This document shows positions 24,949 through 34,424 of a DNA stretch of 64,000 bases, in pieces (the stretch's first letter is position 1; each line of letters opens with the position of its first letter). This stretch comes from Thalassotalea algicola (lineage in GTDB: Bacteria > Pseudomonadota > Gammaproteobacteria > Enterobacterales > Alteromonadaceae). The stretch is from NCBI RefSeq assembly GCF_012932965.1, contig NZ_JABBXH010000006.1, positions 124,001 to 188,000 on the forward strand, given 5' to 3'. Position numbers and translations under genes: made by a program. The notes below the pieces were generated by a model. The model saw only the letters and a program-made list of their open reading frames with translations, did not search any database and had not been told where the DNA came from.

Positions 24949-26136
24949 ATGTTTGGTAGCTTAAAGGCTTTGCCAGCCGATCCAATTTTAGGGTTGTCGG
25001 CAAAATATCGTGAAGATGCGAATCCGCAAAAAATCGACTTAGGTGTAGGTGTTTATAAAGACGAAGCTGGTCACACCGCTATTTTAGATTGTGTTAAACA
25101 AGCAGAAAAATACCGTCACGATAACGAAGATACCAAAGTATACATTGGCCCTACTGGCTCGCCTTTGTTTAACGAGGAAATGGCAAAGCTAATTTTTGGT
25201 AATCACAATGTTTTAACGGCGAATCGTGCACGTACGGTATCAACACCAGGTGGTACTGGCGCTTTACGTGTTGCCGCAGAATTTATTAAATCATGTAAGT
25301 CAGGCACAACCATTTGGGTAAGCAACCCAACTTGGGCAAACCACACAGGTTTATTTAGCGCTTCGGGATTAACAGTAAAAACTTACCCTTACTATGATTA
25401 CGAAAATAAACAACTAGACTTTGATGGCATGTTAGCTGCGCTTAAAGAAGTTAAGTCTGATGACGCTGTACTACTGCACGCGTGTTGTCATAACCCAAGT
25501 GGTATGGACTTAAGCCAAGAACAATGGCAACAAGTAGCAGAAGTTGCGAAAACTAATGGTTTCTTACCTGTTATTGATATGGCTTACCAAGGCTTTGGTG
25601 ACGGGTTAGACGAAGATGCTTACGGCCTTCGTTTAATGGCTGACAGCGTTGAAGAAATGATTGTCTGTAGCTCTTGTTCTAAAAACTTCGGTTTGTATCG
25701 TGAGCGTATTGGCGCAACGACCATTATTGCGTCATCAACTACTGCAGCAGACATTGCGAGTTCAGTATTATTGTCTGTAGTTCGTTGTATTTACTCTATG
25801 CCTCCAGCACATGGTGCAGCGCTTGTTGAGACAATTTTAAGCTCTGATGAATTACGCCACCAATGGTATGGTGAACTTAAAGATATGCGCGATCGCATTA
25901 ACGGTAATCGCCAGCTTTTAGTTGAAAAATTAATTGAAAGTGGTGTAACTCGTGACTTTAGCCATATCGTTCGTCAAAAAGGTATGTTCTCGTTCCTGGG
26001 AATAACACCTGAGCAAGTGCAACAACTTCAAGATGAATATAGCATTTACATGGTAGGGTCGAGCCGCATGAGTATTGCTGGTATCGCACAAAGCAATGTT
26101 GATTACTTAGCTCAATCTATCGCTAAAGTACTTTAA
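24949..26136 (+). CDS. Aromatic amino acid / aspartate aminotransferase
   Basis: 395 residues, class I PLP aminotransferase of the AspC/TyrB group. Visible: IDLGVGVYKDEAGHT near the N-terminus, LLHACCHNPSGMD (the Asn that contacts PLP), VIDMAYQGFGDGL (Asp/Tyr) and SSCSKNFGLYRERIG with the PLP-binding Lys (about 247), then SRMSIAGI with the C-terminal Arg-type carboxylate site. It interconverts aspartate or aromatic amino acids with oxo-acids. Which of the two it prefers cannot be told. GGAG precedes the ATG and a strong terminator follows. Confidence 0.9.
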   Translation: MFGSLKALPADPILGLSAKYREDANPQKIDLGVGVYKDEAGHTAILDCVKQAEKYRHDNEDTKVYIGPTGSPLFNEEMAKLIFGNHNVLTANRARTVSTPGGTGALRVAAEFIKSCKSGTTIWVSNPTWANHTGLFSASGLTVKTYPYYDYENKQLDFDGMLAALKEVKSDDAVLLHACCHNPSGMDLSQEQWQQVAEVAKTNGFLPVIDMAYQGFGDGLDEDAYGLRLMADSVEEMIVCSSCSKNFGLYRERIGATTIIASSTTAADIASSVLLSVVRCIYSMPPAHGAALVETILSSDELRHQWYGELKDMRDRINGNRQLLVEKLIESGVTRDFSHIVRQKGMFSFLGITPEQVQQLQDEYSIYMVGSSRMSIAGIAQSNVDYLAQSIAKVL

Positions 26137-26149
26137 AACATATGTTTTT

Positions 26150-26177
26150 AAAAAAGCCGGGCTTGCCCGGCTTTTTT
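26150..26177 (+). terminator. Terminator after the aminotransferase gene
   Basis: AAAAAAGCCGGG-CTTG-CCCGGCTTTTTT. Near-perfect intrinsic terminator, usable in both directions. Confidence 0.95.
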
Positions 26178-26248
26178 GTTCCCGTTAAAGACAAAAGTTT
26201 AGGTTTTAGGTATAGTGCGCTGCATTCTTTCTATTGCGAGTTTATGAC

Positions 26249-26875
26249 ATGGTTAAAGGCAACCTTTTTATCTTATCTGCCCCTAGTGGAGCAGGAAAAT
26301 CTAGCTTGATATCTGCCCTACTCAAACACGAATCATCTCGCCCTATGCAGGTGTCAGTATCAACAACGACACGAAATCCTCGCCCAGGCGAAGAAAATGG
26401 AGTTCATTATCATTTTGTTGAAAAAAAGACCTTTGAACAACAAATAGCAGAAAATGTTTTTTATGAATATGCCGAAGTATTTGGTAATTATTATGGCACT
26501 TCTTCGGCAGCCATAGATGAACAACTGAGCCAAGGAATCGATGTATTTTTAGATATTGATTGGCAAGGCGCACAACAAGTTCGCATGAAGAAGCCTGATG
26601 TCACGACAATTTTTATCGCACCGCCTTCAAGAAAAGAATTAGAAAACCGTTTGCGTGGTCGTGGCCAAGATAGCGATGAAGTTATTGCTGACCGCATGGC
26701 ACAAGCACAGTCAGAATGCTCACATTATCAAGAGTTTGACTATATTATCGTCAATGATGATTTTGATACAGCATTAACGGATTTAGTCACCATAGTGAAC
26801 AATCAAAGGCTAAAACGCAGCCAACAAACCACTGTTTATCAAGATTTATTCAACGACCTATTGGCTAATGATTGA
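26249..26875 (+). CDS. gmk: Guanylate kinase
   Basis: 208 residues from ATG 26249, which yields the family N-terminus [20 protein letters not shown] with its P-loop; the frame extends upstream to a TTG without support. The GMP-binding region is seen as [18 protein letters not shown] and the lid as [13 protein letters not shown]. It phosphorylates GMP to GDP in nucleotide synthesis. First in the conserved gmk-rpoZ-spoT-trmH-recG neighbourhood, though a 305-bp gap separates it from rpoZ. Confidence 0.96.
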   Translation: MVKGNLFILSAPSGAGKSSLISALLKHESSRPMQVSVSTTTRNPRPGEENGVHYHFVEKKTFEQQIAENVFYEYAEVFGNYYGTSSAAIDEQLSQGIDVFLDIDWQGAQQVRMKKPDVTTIFIAPPSRKELENRLRGRGQDSDEVIADRMAQAQSECSHYQEFDYIIVNDDFDTALTDLVTIVNNQRLKRSQQTTVYQDLFNDLLAND

Positions 26876-27110
26876 ACTTGATACCCAGGAAACTTCATAT
26901 TTCAGAGCTTTCTAAGTAAGCACAACTCAAGGCGAGTTAATGCAGGAATGTAGGTACCTTTCTAGTTAACGCAACGATGATTTGGGCTTATGGATATGCT
27001 CGATACCGCGAGCTTTAACAGGGTTTTGCAGCGTTATTAATTTTGACAAGGGTGCACCATTATCGGCAATTAATGCCTTGCTCAAGTCCTGTTTAATTCT
27101 CGCTGAAATC
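26876..27110. other. Intergenic region gmk-rpoZ with long imperfect inverted repeat
   Basis: No gene seen. The segments 27008-27022 (GCGAGCTTTAACAGG) and 27088-27103 (CCTGTTTAATTCTCGC) are near-complementary and could fold the roughly 65 nt between them into a stem-loop upstream of the rpoZ promoter. No obvious gmk terminator is visible. Confidence 0.35.
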
Positions 27111-27140
27111 TTGTACTTTAAAGTCTCATGGGTATATAAT
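27111..27140 (+). promoter_or_regulatory. rpoZ promoter
   Basis: TTGTAC (27111-27116), an 18-bp spacer, then a perfect TATAAT (27135-27140), about 40 bp before the rpoZ ATG, which has GGAG upstream. Confidence 0.75.
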
Positions 27141-27180
27141 AGACGGCTATTTTTGAAATTAATCATTGTGGAGTAGCTAA

Positions 27181-27459
27181 ATGGCTCGCGTAACTGTTGA
27201 AGATGCAGTAGATAAAATCGGCAACCGCTTTGACTTGGTGTTAGTTGCATCACGTCGTGCTCGTCAAATCGCCACTGGCGGTAAAGATCCTTTAGTTGAA
27301 TTAGAAAACGACAAGCCAACAGTATTGGCTTTACGTGAAATTGAAGCAGACTTAATCTCTAACGACCTTATGGATGAAGCTGATCGTCACGAGCAGGTTC
27401 AACAAGAGTCAGCAGAATTAGCAGCTGTAGCAGCAATCGTTGGTGGCCAACAAGGTTAA
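27181..27459 (+). CDS. rpoZ: RNA polymerase omega subunit
   Basis: 92 residues, the usual length. The N-terminal omega core [20 protein letters not shown] and [13 protein letters not shown], followed by [14 protein letters not shown], is highly conserved. It helps assemble the beta-prime subunit and forms part of the ppGpp binding site 1, fitting its position before spoT. It has its own promoter and a terminator follows, so spoT probably receives both read-through and separate transcription. Confidence 0.97.
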   Translation: MARVTVEDAVDKIGNRFDLVLVASRRARQIATGGKDPLVELENDKPTVLALREIEADLISNDLMDEADRHEQVQQESAELAAVAAIVGGQQG

Positions 27460-27478
27460 TCCCGCATTGTTCTGCTAG

Positions 27479-27517
27479 AAAACGCGTTCACGCCTTAAGT
27501 CGTTTACGCGTTTTTTT
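27479..27517 (+). terminator. Terminator between rpoZ and spoT
   Basis: AAAACGCGT and ACGCGTTTTTTT pair around an 18-nt loop, followed by a run of T. Confidence 0.75.
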
Positions 27518-27609
27518 ATACCTGTATTGGCATTCCCGCCAATAATGCGTATCCTACGAGTATTCCCGCTTTTCTTTAACATCACTTCATTTAAATTTGG
27601 GAGTAATGA

Positions 27610-29712
27610 GTGTATCTATTTGAGCCGTTAAAAGAATTTGTCTCTAGTTATCTGTCAAAAGTACAGATTGATTTACTCAAAGAAGCTTATATCGTGGCGC
27701 GCGATGCTCACGATGGTCAAATGCGCTCGAGTGGCGACCCTTATATTACTCACCCTGTTGCTGTTGCGCTGAATCTAGCGAAAATGAATCTTGATCATGA
27801 AACGCTAATGGCTGCATTACTTCATGATGTAATTGAAGATACTGAAGTGACAAAAGATGAGCTTGCTGAATTATTTGGCTCTACTGTCGCAGAATTAGTT
27901 GAAGGTGTGAGTAAGCTCGATAAGCTTAAATTTGACAACAAAGAAGAAATGCAAGCGGAGAACTTCCGTAAAATGGTATTAGCGATGACCGAAGATATTC
28001 GCGTTATCCTGATCAAGCTTGCTGACCGCACACATAACATGCGAACTTTAGAGTCCCTTCGACCTGAAAAGCGCCGCAGAATTGCCCGTGAGACATTAGA
28101 AATTTATGCGCCAATTGCCAACCGTCTTGGTATTCATAATATTAAAAATGAGCTAGAAGTTTTAGGTTTTGAAGCACTTTACCCAATGCGTTCTCGCGCA
28201 TTACTTTCCGCTGTTAAGCAGGCACGTGGCAACCGAAAAGAAATCATTAACAATATCCAAGGTGAAATTGAGCAACGCTTATCAGAGGTAGGAATTAAAG
28301 CCGAAGTTATTGGCCGCGAGAAGCACCTTTATTCGATTTACCGCAAAATGCTGAATAAAGAACTGATGTTCAACGAAGTGATGGATATTTACGCTTTCCG
28401 GGTTATCGTACCGGAAAAATTAGATGACTGTTACCGAGCTTTAGGCGCCGTACACAACTTGTTTAAGCCAATTGAAACTCGCTTTAAAGATTATATCGCA
28501 ATCCCAAAAACCAACGGTTATCAATCATTGCATACTTCGCTTATTGGCCCACACGGCATTCCTGTTGAGATTCAAATTCGTACCAACGATATGGATCAGA
28601 TGGCCGACAAAGGCGTAGCTGCTCATTGGCTCTATAAACAAGACAATGATGACAGCGGCACCACAGCACAAATGAAAGCACGCCGTTGGATGCAAAGCTT
28701 ATTAGAACTGCAACAAAGTGCCGGTAGTTCATTTGAATTTATTGAAAACGTAAAATCAGATTTGTTCCCAGAAGAAATTTACGTATTTACCCCTGACGGG
28801 CGAATTATTGAACTACCTATGGGTGCTACTGCCGTAGATTTTGCGTATGCAGTACATACCGATGTTGGTAACTCTTGTGTCGGTTGTAAAGTTGACCGTA
28901 AGCCATACCCATTAAGTCAACCAATCGATTCAGGTCAAACCATCGAAATCATTACCTCACCGGCAGCAAGACCTAATGCAACATGGTTAAACTTCGTGGT
29001 AACAGCAAAAGCACGATTACAAATTCGCACCTACTTGAGATCACAAGAGGAAAACGAGTCACAAGCGCTAGGTCTTCGTTTACTTAGTCATGCATTAGGT
29101 ACAACAAAACTAGAAGACATCGAACAAGATAAGATTGATCAAGTAGTTTCAGAAACAGGTAACGATACGTTTGATCAATTACTCGTTAACATTGGCCTAG
29201 GTAATGCGTTAAGTATTGGTATTGCTCGCCGCTTAACGGATGAATTTACCGAAGACAGTACAGAAGCAACAAATACAAAAACCAAAATGCCAATAAAAGG
29301 CACAGAGGGGATGCTAGTTACCTATAGTAAATGTTGTCGTCCTATCCCTGGTGATAGTATTCTTGCATACTTGAGCCCAGGTAAAGGCTTAATTGTTCAC
29401 CAAGCTAACTGTAAGAACGTAAAAGCGCATGAAGCAAAATTATTCCCAGTAAAATGGGATACTGATATCGATAAAGAATTTATCGCTAAGCTTCGTGTAG
29501 AAATTGTTAACCATCAAGGTGCTTTAGCCGCATTGACCAATGTAGTCGCTAAAAGTGAATCAAATGTCCATTCATTAAATTCAGGTGAAAAAGATACTGG
29601 GCTTTATGTCATCGACATGGAAATTACCTGTCGCGACCGTATTCACTTAGCCGATATTATTCGCAAAATTAAAGTAATGGTTGATGTACAAAAAGTACTT
29701 CGAAATAAATAG
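27610..29712 (+). CDS. spoT: Bifunctional ppGpp synthetase/hydrolase SpoT
   Basis: 700 residues from a GTG with GGGAG upstream. Order: HD hydrolase domain (RSSGDPYITHPVAVA and LLHDVIEDTEVT, about 40-80; ADRTHNMRTL, about 138-147), RelA-type synthetase domain (GREKHLYSIYRKM, about 238-250; FKDYIAIPKTNGYQSLHTSL), TGS domain (VFTPDGRIIELPMGATAVDFAY, about 397-418) and a C-terminal ACT domain. The intact HD motif identifies SpoT rather than RelA. It sets ppGpp levels in starvation. Next to rpoZ and ridA. Confidence 0.96.
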   Translation: MYLFEPLKEFVSSYLSKVQIDLLKEAYIVARDAHDGQMRSSGDPYITHPVAVALNLAKMNLDHETLMAALLHDVIEDTEVTKDELAELFGSTVAELVEGVSKLDKLKFDNKEEMQAENFRKMVLAMTEDIRVILIKLADRTHNMRTLESLRPEKRRRIARETLEIYAPIANRLGIHNIKNELEVLGFEALYPMRSRALLSAVKQARGNRKEIINNIQGEIEQRLSEVGIKAEVIGREKHLYSIYRKMLNKELMFNEVMDIYAFRVIVPEKLDDCYRALGAVHNLFKPIETRFKDYIAIPKTNGYQSLHTSLIGPHGIPVEIQIRTNDMDQMADKGVAAHWLYKQDNDDSGTTAQMKARRWMQSLLELQQSAGSSFEFIENVKSDLFPEEIYVFTPDGRIIELPMGATAVDFAYAVHTDVGNSCVGCKVDRKPYPLSQPIDSGQTIEIITSPAARPNATWLNFVVTAKARLQIRTYLRSQEENESQALGLRLLSHALGTTKLEDIEQDKIDQVVSETGNDTFDQLLVNIGLGNALSIGIARRLTDEFTEDSTEATNTKTKMPIKGTEGMLVTYSKCCRPIPGDSILAYLSPGKGLIVHQANCKNVKAHEAKLFPVKWDTDIDKEFIAKLRVEIVNHQGALAALTNVVAKSESNVHSLNSGEKDTGLYVIDMEITCRDRIHLADIIRKIKVMVDVQKVLRNK

Positions 29713-29729
29713 AAAATAGCAGGATATTT

Positions 29730-30119
29730 ATGAAAACTATTGTATCAACAGACAGCGCACCTAGCGCCATTGGCACGTACAGCCAAGCAGTAAAAGTGAC
29801 CAACACTGTATACCTTTCTGGTCAAATTCCTCTTATTCCAGAAACGATGGAAGTTATAGAGGGTGGTTTTGCCGAACAAGCAGAGCAAGTATTTAAAAAC
29901 CTTGTTGCCGTTTGTGAAGCGGCTGGTGGTTCAATAAATGACATGGTGAAAGTGAATATCTTTATGACTGATCTCGCTAATTTTGCGACAGTTAACGAAA
30001 TTATGGCAAAACATTTTCAAGAACCTTACCCTGCACGTGCTGCAATTCAAGTGTCGGCTCTCCCTAAAGGTGTAGATATTGAAATTGACGGTGTCATGGA
30101 AATTCCAAACGTCGCCTAA
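29730..30119 (+). CDS. ridA: RidA enamine/imine deaminase
   Basis: 129 residues, the standard RidA/YjgF length, with the active-site Arg in PARAAIQVSALPKG and the following Glu in VDIEIDGVMEI. It hydrolyses reactive enamines made by PLP enzymes such as threonine dehydratase (IlvA), protecting branched-chain amino acid metabolism; ilvA is elsewhere in this window. It lies 17 bp after spoT with a GCAGGA-type ribosome binding site, so it is inserted in the spoT-trmH operon. Confidence 0.95.
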   Translation: MKTIVSTDSAPSAIGTYSQAVKVTNTVYLSGQIPLIPETMEVIEGGFAEQAEQVFKNLVAVCEAAGGSINDMVKVNIFMTDLANFATVNEIMAKHFQEPYPARAAIQVSALPKGVDIEIDGVMEIPNVA

Positions 30120-30140
30120 AATTTGGCTTGATCTACAACT

Positions 30141-30159
30141 GTCTAAATTCAATTTAGAC
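30141..30159. repeat. 19-bp palindrome between ridA and trmH
   Basis: GTCTAAATT-C-AATTTAGAC is a perfect dyad with a single central base, 22 bp after the ridA stop. Its loop is too small for an RNA hairpin without opening two pairs, so a protein binding site is also possible. Confidence 0.5.
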
Positions 30160-30311
30160 AAACGAAAATTGAACCGTTTAAGTGCGAATTTTTTATATAG
30201 TTCGTAATTAGACAGGCACTGAAAGTTTTAAACGTATGAGCATACAACCAGTATGTGATTTCGAATGAAACTATCAGTAACGCCGTGTTAATATGAAATG
30301 TGACGAATAAA

Positions 30312-31022
30312 ATGACACCAGAAAGACACCAACGAATTCTCTCTATGCTTGCCCACCGCCAGCCTGATCTAACGGTTTGTATGGAAGGTGTTCATAAACC
30401 TCACAATCTAGCCGCGGTTGTTCGTACATGTGATGCCATTGGTGTTAGTGCGGTACATGCAGTATGGAAAAACGAACAAATGCGCGCATCTGGCGGCATT
30501 GCTGCTGGCAGCCAAAACTGGGTTGATGTTCACAATTACACCAACACGAAAGATGCTATTACCGAAATCAAAAAACAAGGTATGCAAGTTCTGGTAACCA
30601 ACCTATCTGACAAAGCCGTCGATTTTCGCGAGATTGATTACACTAAGCCAACAGCAATAATATTAGGCCAAGAAAAGTTTGGCGCTTCTGATGTTGCCAA
30701 AGAAATGGCCGACCAAGATATTATTATTCCTATGGTAGGAATGGTGCAGTCTTTAAATGTTTCAGTAGCTAATGCCGTTGTGCTATATGAAGCGCAGCGC
30801 CAGCGTGAACTTGCAGGAATGTACGGAAAATCAACCATTGACGAAGATACTCGTCAGCGCATGTTATTTGAAGGTGGCCACCCAATTTTCGCCAAAGTAT
30901 GTAACACTAAAGGCTTACCTTACCCACATATCAATGATGACGGTGAAATTATTGCCTCTGATGATTGGTGGCAAAAAATGCAAATGAGCCAGGAAGCTTG
31001 GGCTGATATTGACGACGAATAA
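30312..31022 (+). CDS. trmH: tRNA (guanosine-18-2'-O)-methyltransferase
   Basis: About 236 residues of the SPOUT family. The start at ATG 30312 gives MTPERHQRILSMLAHRQPDL, matching E. coli TrmH; a GTG 12 bp upstream is also in frame and neither has a clear ribosome binding site. SPOUT motifs: HKPHNLAAVVRTCDAIGV (motif 1), IILGQEKFGAS (motif 2), and IPMVGMVQSLNVSVANAVVLYE (motif 3 with the knot). It methylates G18 in the D-loop of tRNAs. Part of the spoT-ridA-trmH-recG block. Confidence 0.95.
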   Translation: MTPERHQRILSMLAHRQPDLTVCMEGVHKPHNLAAVVRTCDAIGVSAVHAVWKNEQMRASGGIAAGSQNWVDVHNYTNTKDAITEIKKQGMQVLVTNLSDKAVDFREIDYTKPTAIILGQEKFGASDVAKEMADQDIIIPMVGMVQSLNVSVANAVVLYEAQRQRELAGMYGKSTIDEDTRQRMLFEGGHPIFAKVCNTKGLPYPHINDDGEIIASDDWWQKMQMSQEAWADIDDE

Positions 31023-31035
31023 TTTATCTAGTGCC

Positions 31036-33129
31036 ATGGCAGAGAAAGGACTCACCAATTTAGCAAAAGTCACCATCGCCTCACTGAAAGGCGTGGGACC
31101 TGCGATGGCAGATAAATTTGCAAAACTAGGGCTAAACTCTGTCCAAGACTTACTTTTTCACTTACCCTTGCGATATGAAGATCGCACCAGAATAACCGCT
31201 GTTCGTGACCTTATGCCTGGAATCTATACCAATATCATTGGTGAGATTACCAATAATCAAGTCGTGCTTGGCCGTAAACGAATGCTGGTCATTACCCTTA
31301 ATGATGGTTCCGGCTCTATCGACTTACGGTTTTTCCATTTTTCTGCGGCCCAAAAAAATGCACTATCTATTGGTACAGAAATTCGTTGCTATGGTGAAGT
31401 GCAACGCGGCCCTAGAAGCTTTCAAATTGTACATCCTGAATATAAGCAACTCGATAAAGATAATGAATTAACGGCTGTCGAAGAAACATTAACGCCAGTT
31501 TACCCCACCACTGATGGTTTGAGGCAAATTACTTTTCGTAACATTTCCGAACAAGCGATAAAGCGATTAGATCACGGTAGTGTCGAAGAACTATTACCGG
31601 CTGAATTTTCTAACGAACCCTATACTTTGGCACAAGCATTAAAACTGATACATCGACCACCACCAGATGTTTCTACAGAGCAATTGGAAAATGGTAAGCA
31701 TCCCGCACAGTTACGACTAATTAAAGAAGAGTTATTAGCTCATAACCTTAGTATGCTTAAGCTAAGACAATCTGCAGACAAACACGATGCAGTGTCATTA
31801 TCGCTTGATAGTAAACTCAACAGTGCATTTTTAGACAGTCTGCCATTTAGCCCTACCAATGCGCAAAAGCGGGTAGTCGAAGAAATTAGAACTGATCTCA
31901 ATCGAAACTTACCGATGATGAGGCTAGTGCAAGGTGACGTTGGTTCAGGAAAAACGTTAGTAGCAGCACTTGCGGCGATAACAGCGATAGGCAAAGGCTA
32001 CCAAGTCGCACTAATGGCACCGACTGAAATTCTTGCCGAGCAACATGCCATCAATTTTCAACAATGGTTTGAACCTCTTGGTATCACGGTGGGTTGGTTA
32101 GCGGGTAAAACTAAAGCAAAAGCCAGAAATGAAGCACTAACCAGCATTGCCGATGGTACTATGCAAATGGCAGTCGGTACTCACGCGCTATTTCAAGAAC
32201 AGGTTTCTTTTAATAAGCTCGCCTTAATTATCATCGACGAACAACACCGCTTTGGTGTTCATCAACGTTTGGCACTCAGGGAGAAAGGCGCTTTCGATAA
32301 TATGTACCCTCATCAGCTGATTATGACCGCCACGCCAATTCCACGAACACTGGCGATGACTGCTTACGCTGATCTAGATACTTCAGTGATTGATGAATTA
32401 CCACCTGGCCGTACGCCGATTAATACCATTGCCCTACCCGACACCCGACGAGATGACGTTATTGAACGTATTCGTCAAGGGTGTACACAAGATGACCGCC
32501 AAGCATACTGGGTGTGTACTTTAATTGAAGAATCCGAAGTCTTGCAGTGCCAAGCCGCAGAAGATACTGCAACTTATTTACAGGAAGTATTACCTGAGCT
32601 ACGTATTGGATTAGTACATGGCCGAATGAAACCTGCTGAGAAGCAGGCAGTAATGGAAGCATTTAAAAATGCTGAGCTTCACTTGCTCGTAGCAACTACC
32701 GTAATTGAAGTCGGTGTTGATGTACCTAACTCAAGCCTGATGGTTATTGAAAACCCAGAACGTTTAGGGCTTGCGCAATTACACCAATTACGTGGCCGTG
32801 TCGGTCGAGGCTCTGTCGCATCACACTGCGTTTTGATGTACAAATCACCGCTATCTAAAACAGCCACTAAACGTTTAGGCGTTTTAAGAGAAAGCAATGA
32901 CGGCTTTGTTATTGCTCAAAAAGATCTAGAAATTAGAGGTCCTGGTGAATTGTTAGGCACTAAGCAGACTGGTCTTGCCGATCTAAAAATTGCCGACCTA
33001 GTTCGAGATAAAGACATTATTCCGGAAGTCCAACAGCATGCATACTTGCTTTGGCAACAACACCCCAAACAGGCCGAGGCTATTATTATGCGTTGGTTAG
33101 GAAACCGCGAACATTACTCTAATGCATAA
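31036..33129 (+). CDS. recG: ATP-dependent DNA helicase RecG
   Basis: About 697 residues. N-terminal wedge/OB domain (LKGVGPAMADKFAKLGL, LPLRYEDRT, GSIDLRFFHF), helicase core with Walker A GDVGSGKT, IDEQHRFGVHQR, TATPIPRTLAMT, and the C-terminal VIEVGVDVPNSSLMVIE and LHQLRGRVGRG motifs. RecG remodels stalled replication forks and Holliday junctions. I favour ATG 31036, which fits the N-terminus length of other RecG proteins; a TTG at 31009 would overlap trmH. Last gene of the conserved block. Confidence 0.95.
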   Translation: MAEKGLTNLAKVTIASLKGVGPAMADKFAKLGLNSVQDLLFHLPLRYEDRTRITAVRDLMPGIYTNIIGEITNNQVVLGRKRMLVITLNDGSGSIDLRFFHFSAAQKNALSIGTEIRCYGEVQRGPRSFQIVHPEYKQLDKDNELTAVEETLTPVYPTTDGLRQITFRNISEQAIKRLDHGSVEELLPAEFSNEPYTLAQALKLIHRPPPDVSTEQLENGKHPAQLRLIKEELLAHNLSMLKLRQSADKHDAVSLSLDSKLNSAFLDSLPFSPTNAQKRVVEEIRTDLNRNLPMMRLVQGDVGSGKTLVAALAAITAIGKGYQVALMAPTEILAEQHAINFQQWFEPLGITVGWLAGKTKAKARNEALTSIADGTMQMAVGTHALFQEQVSFNKLALIIIDEQHRFGVHQRLALREKGAFDNMYPHQLIMTATPIPRTLAMTAYADLDTSVIDELPPGRTPINTIALPDTRRDDVIERIRQGCTQDDRQAYWVCTLIEESEVLQCQAAEDTATYLQEVLPELRIGLVHGRMKPAEKQAVMEAFKNAELHLLVATTVIEVGVDVPNSSLMVIENPERLGLAQLHQLRGRVGRGSVASHCVLMYKSPLSKTATKRLGVLRESNDGFVIAQKDLEIRGPGELLGTKQTGLADLKIADLVRDKDIIPEVQQHAYLLWQQHPKQAEAIIMRWLGNREHYSNA

Positions 33130-33256
33130 ATCTAGTTGGCTATGTAATTTATTAGAGGAATAACTTAACTAATTAGCACACCTTCATTCAAACTAGTTTC
33201 ATGGATATTTAGGCAAACCTACGCCACACTATTGCATAAGCAAAAGGAATACTCAT

Positions 33257-34255
33257 ATGTTCAAAGTCGCCGTTTTTAGTAGCAAAAAATACGATCAGGT
33301 ATTTATCAATCGCTTCAACCAGAACACTGATTTAGTGTTTGAGTTTTTTGAAAGTAAGTTAAGCGCCGAAACAGTCGAACTTGCTCACAACTTTGATGCT
33401 ATTTGTATCTTTGTGAATGATGAAGCAAACACTCAAGTACTCCATAAACTAACGGAGCTAGGGATTAAGACTATTGCTCTTCGCTGTGCTGGCTTTAACA
33501 ACGTTGATATTGAATGTGCTCAATCTTTAGGTATGAAAATTTGCCGCGTACCTGAATATTCACCCGAAGCTGTTGCCGAACATACTGTAGGCTTAATGCT
33601 CACCCTTAGCCGTAAATTTCACAAAGCCTATAACCGCATACGAGAAGACAACTTTTCGCTAGACGGCTTAATGGGTTTTAATTTGAACAAAAAAACAGTT
33701 GGTATTATAGGTGCAGGTCATATCGGCTTAGCGACATTAAAAATATTAAAAGGTTTTGGTTGTAAACTCATTGCAAACGACCCTTACCCTAATCCAGAAG
33801 CGGTAAATTTAGGTGTTAATTTTGTTGAACTTGAGCAGCTTTTTTCTAAGTCAGATATCATCAGTTTGCACTGCCCTCTTAATTCTGAAACTCGCCACAT
33901 TATTAACGAGCAATCACTAAACTATATGAAACCCAACGCCATGTTAATTAATACCAGTCGTGGCGGACTTATTGATAGTCACTCAGTCGTTACCGCATTA
34001 AAGCGCAAAAAGCTGGGCTATTTGGGTATTGATGTATACGAACTAGAAAGCAATTTATTTTTTGAAGACTTATCGGGCGAAATTATACAAGATGATATTT
34101 TTGCGCGACTTAGTACCTTCCCCAATGTACTGATTACTGGCCATCAAGGCTTCTTTACTGAAGAAGCCATCTCGACCATCGCCAACACGACTATCAATAG
34201 CCTGAGTATTTTACTTAACGGTAAAGTATTAGAAGAACACTTCTTATTGTATTAA
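33257..34255 (+). CDS. ldhA: D-lactate dehydrogenase (NAD-dependent, LdhA type)
   Basis: 332 residues, closely like E. coli LdhA through the whole length (ALRCAGFNNVD, VPEYSPEAVAEHT, FSLDGLMGFN). NAD-binding VGIIGAGHIGLATLKIL (about 147-163), catalytic Arg in NTSRGGLIDS, Glu after the LGIDVYE strand, and His in TGHQGFFTEEA. It reduces pyruvate to D-lactate during fermentation. AAAGGAA lies upstream of the ATG. Single-gene unit between recG and a PEP-CTERM gene. Confidence 0.93.
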   Translation: MFKVAVFSSKKYDQVFINRFNQNTDLVFEFFESKLSAETVELAHNFDAICIFVNDEANTQVLHKLTELGIKTIALRCAGFNNVDIECAQSLGMKICRVPEYSPEAVAEHTVGLMLTLSRKFHKAYNRIREDNFSLDGLMGFNLNKKTVGIIGAGHIGLATLKILKGFGCKLIANDPYPNPEAVNLGVNFVELEQLFSKSDIISLHCPLNSETRHIINEQSLNYMKPNAMLINTSRGGLIDSHSVVTALKRKKLGYLGIDVYELESNLFFEDLSGEIIQDDIFARLSTFPNVLITGHQGFFTEEAISTIANTTINSLSILLNGKVLEEHFLLY

Positions 34256-34424
34256 CTCTTTACAATTATCAACAGCAAAGTGTTGAAATATTTTACACTA
34301 ATAGACGGTTTATTTTACAGCGCCTACTAACACCCTGTTTTGTATACTAAATTATAGAAGGCATGCTTTTTGCTTTTATTTACGTAAATACGAAAACTTT
34401 AGATGTATGTTAGTTGAGGTTTCA

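Noticed and set aside
24949-26136. Assigning the gene symbol tyrB or aspC
   Set aside because: The active-site motifs are shared by both; specificity cannot be decided from sequence by eye.
26966-27319. Minus-strand frame across the rpoZ promoter and coding start
   Set aside because: It would run antisense through the conserved rpoZ gene and lacks a start signal.
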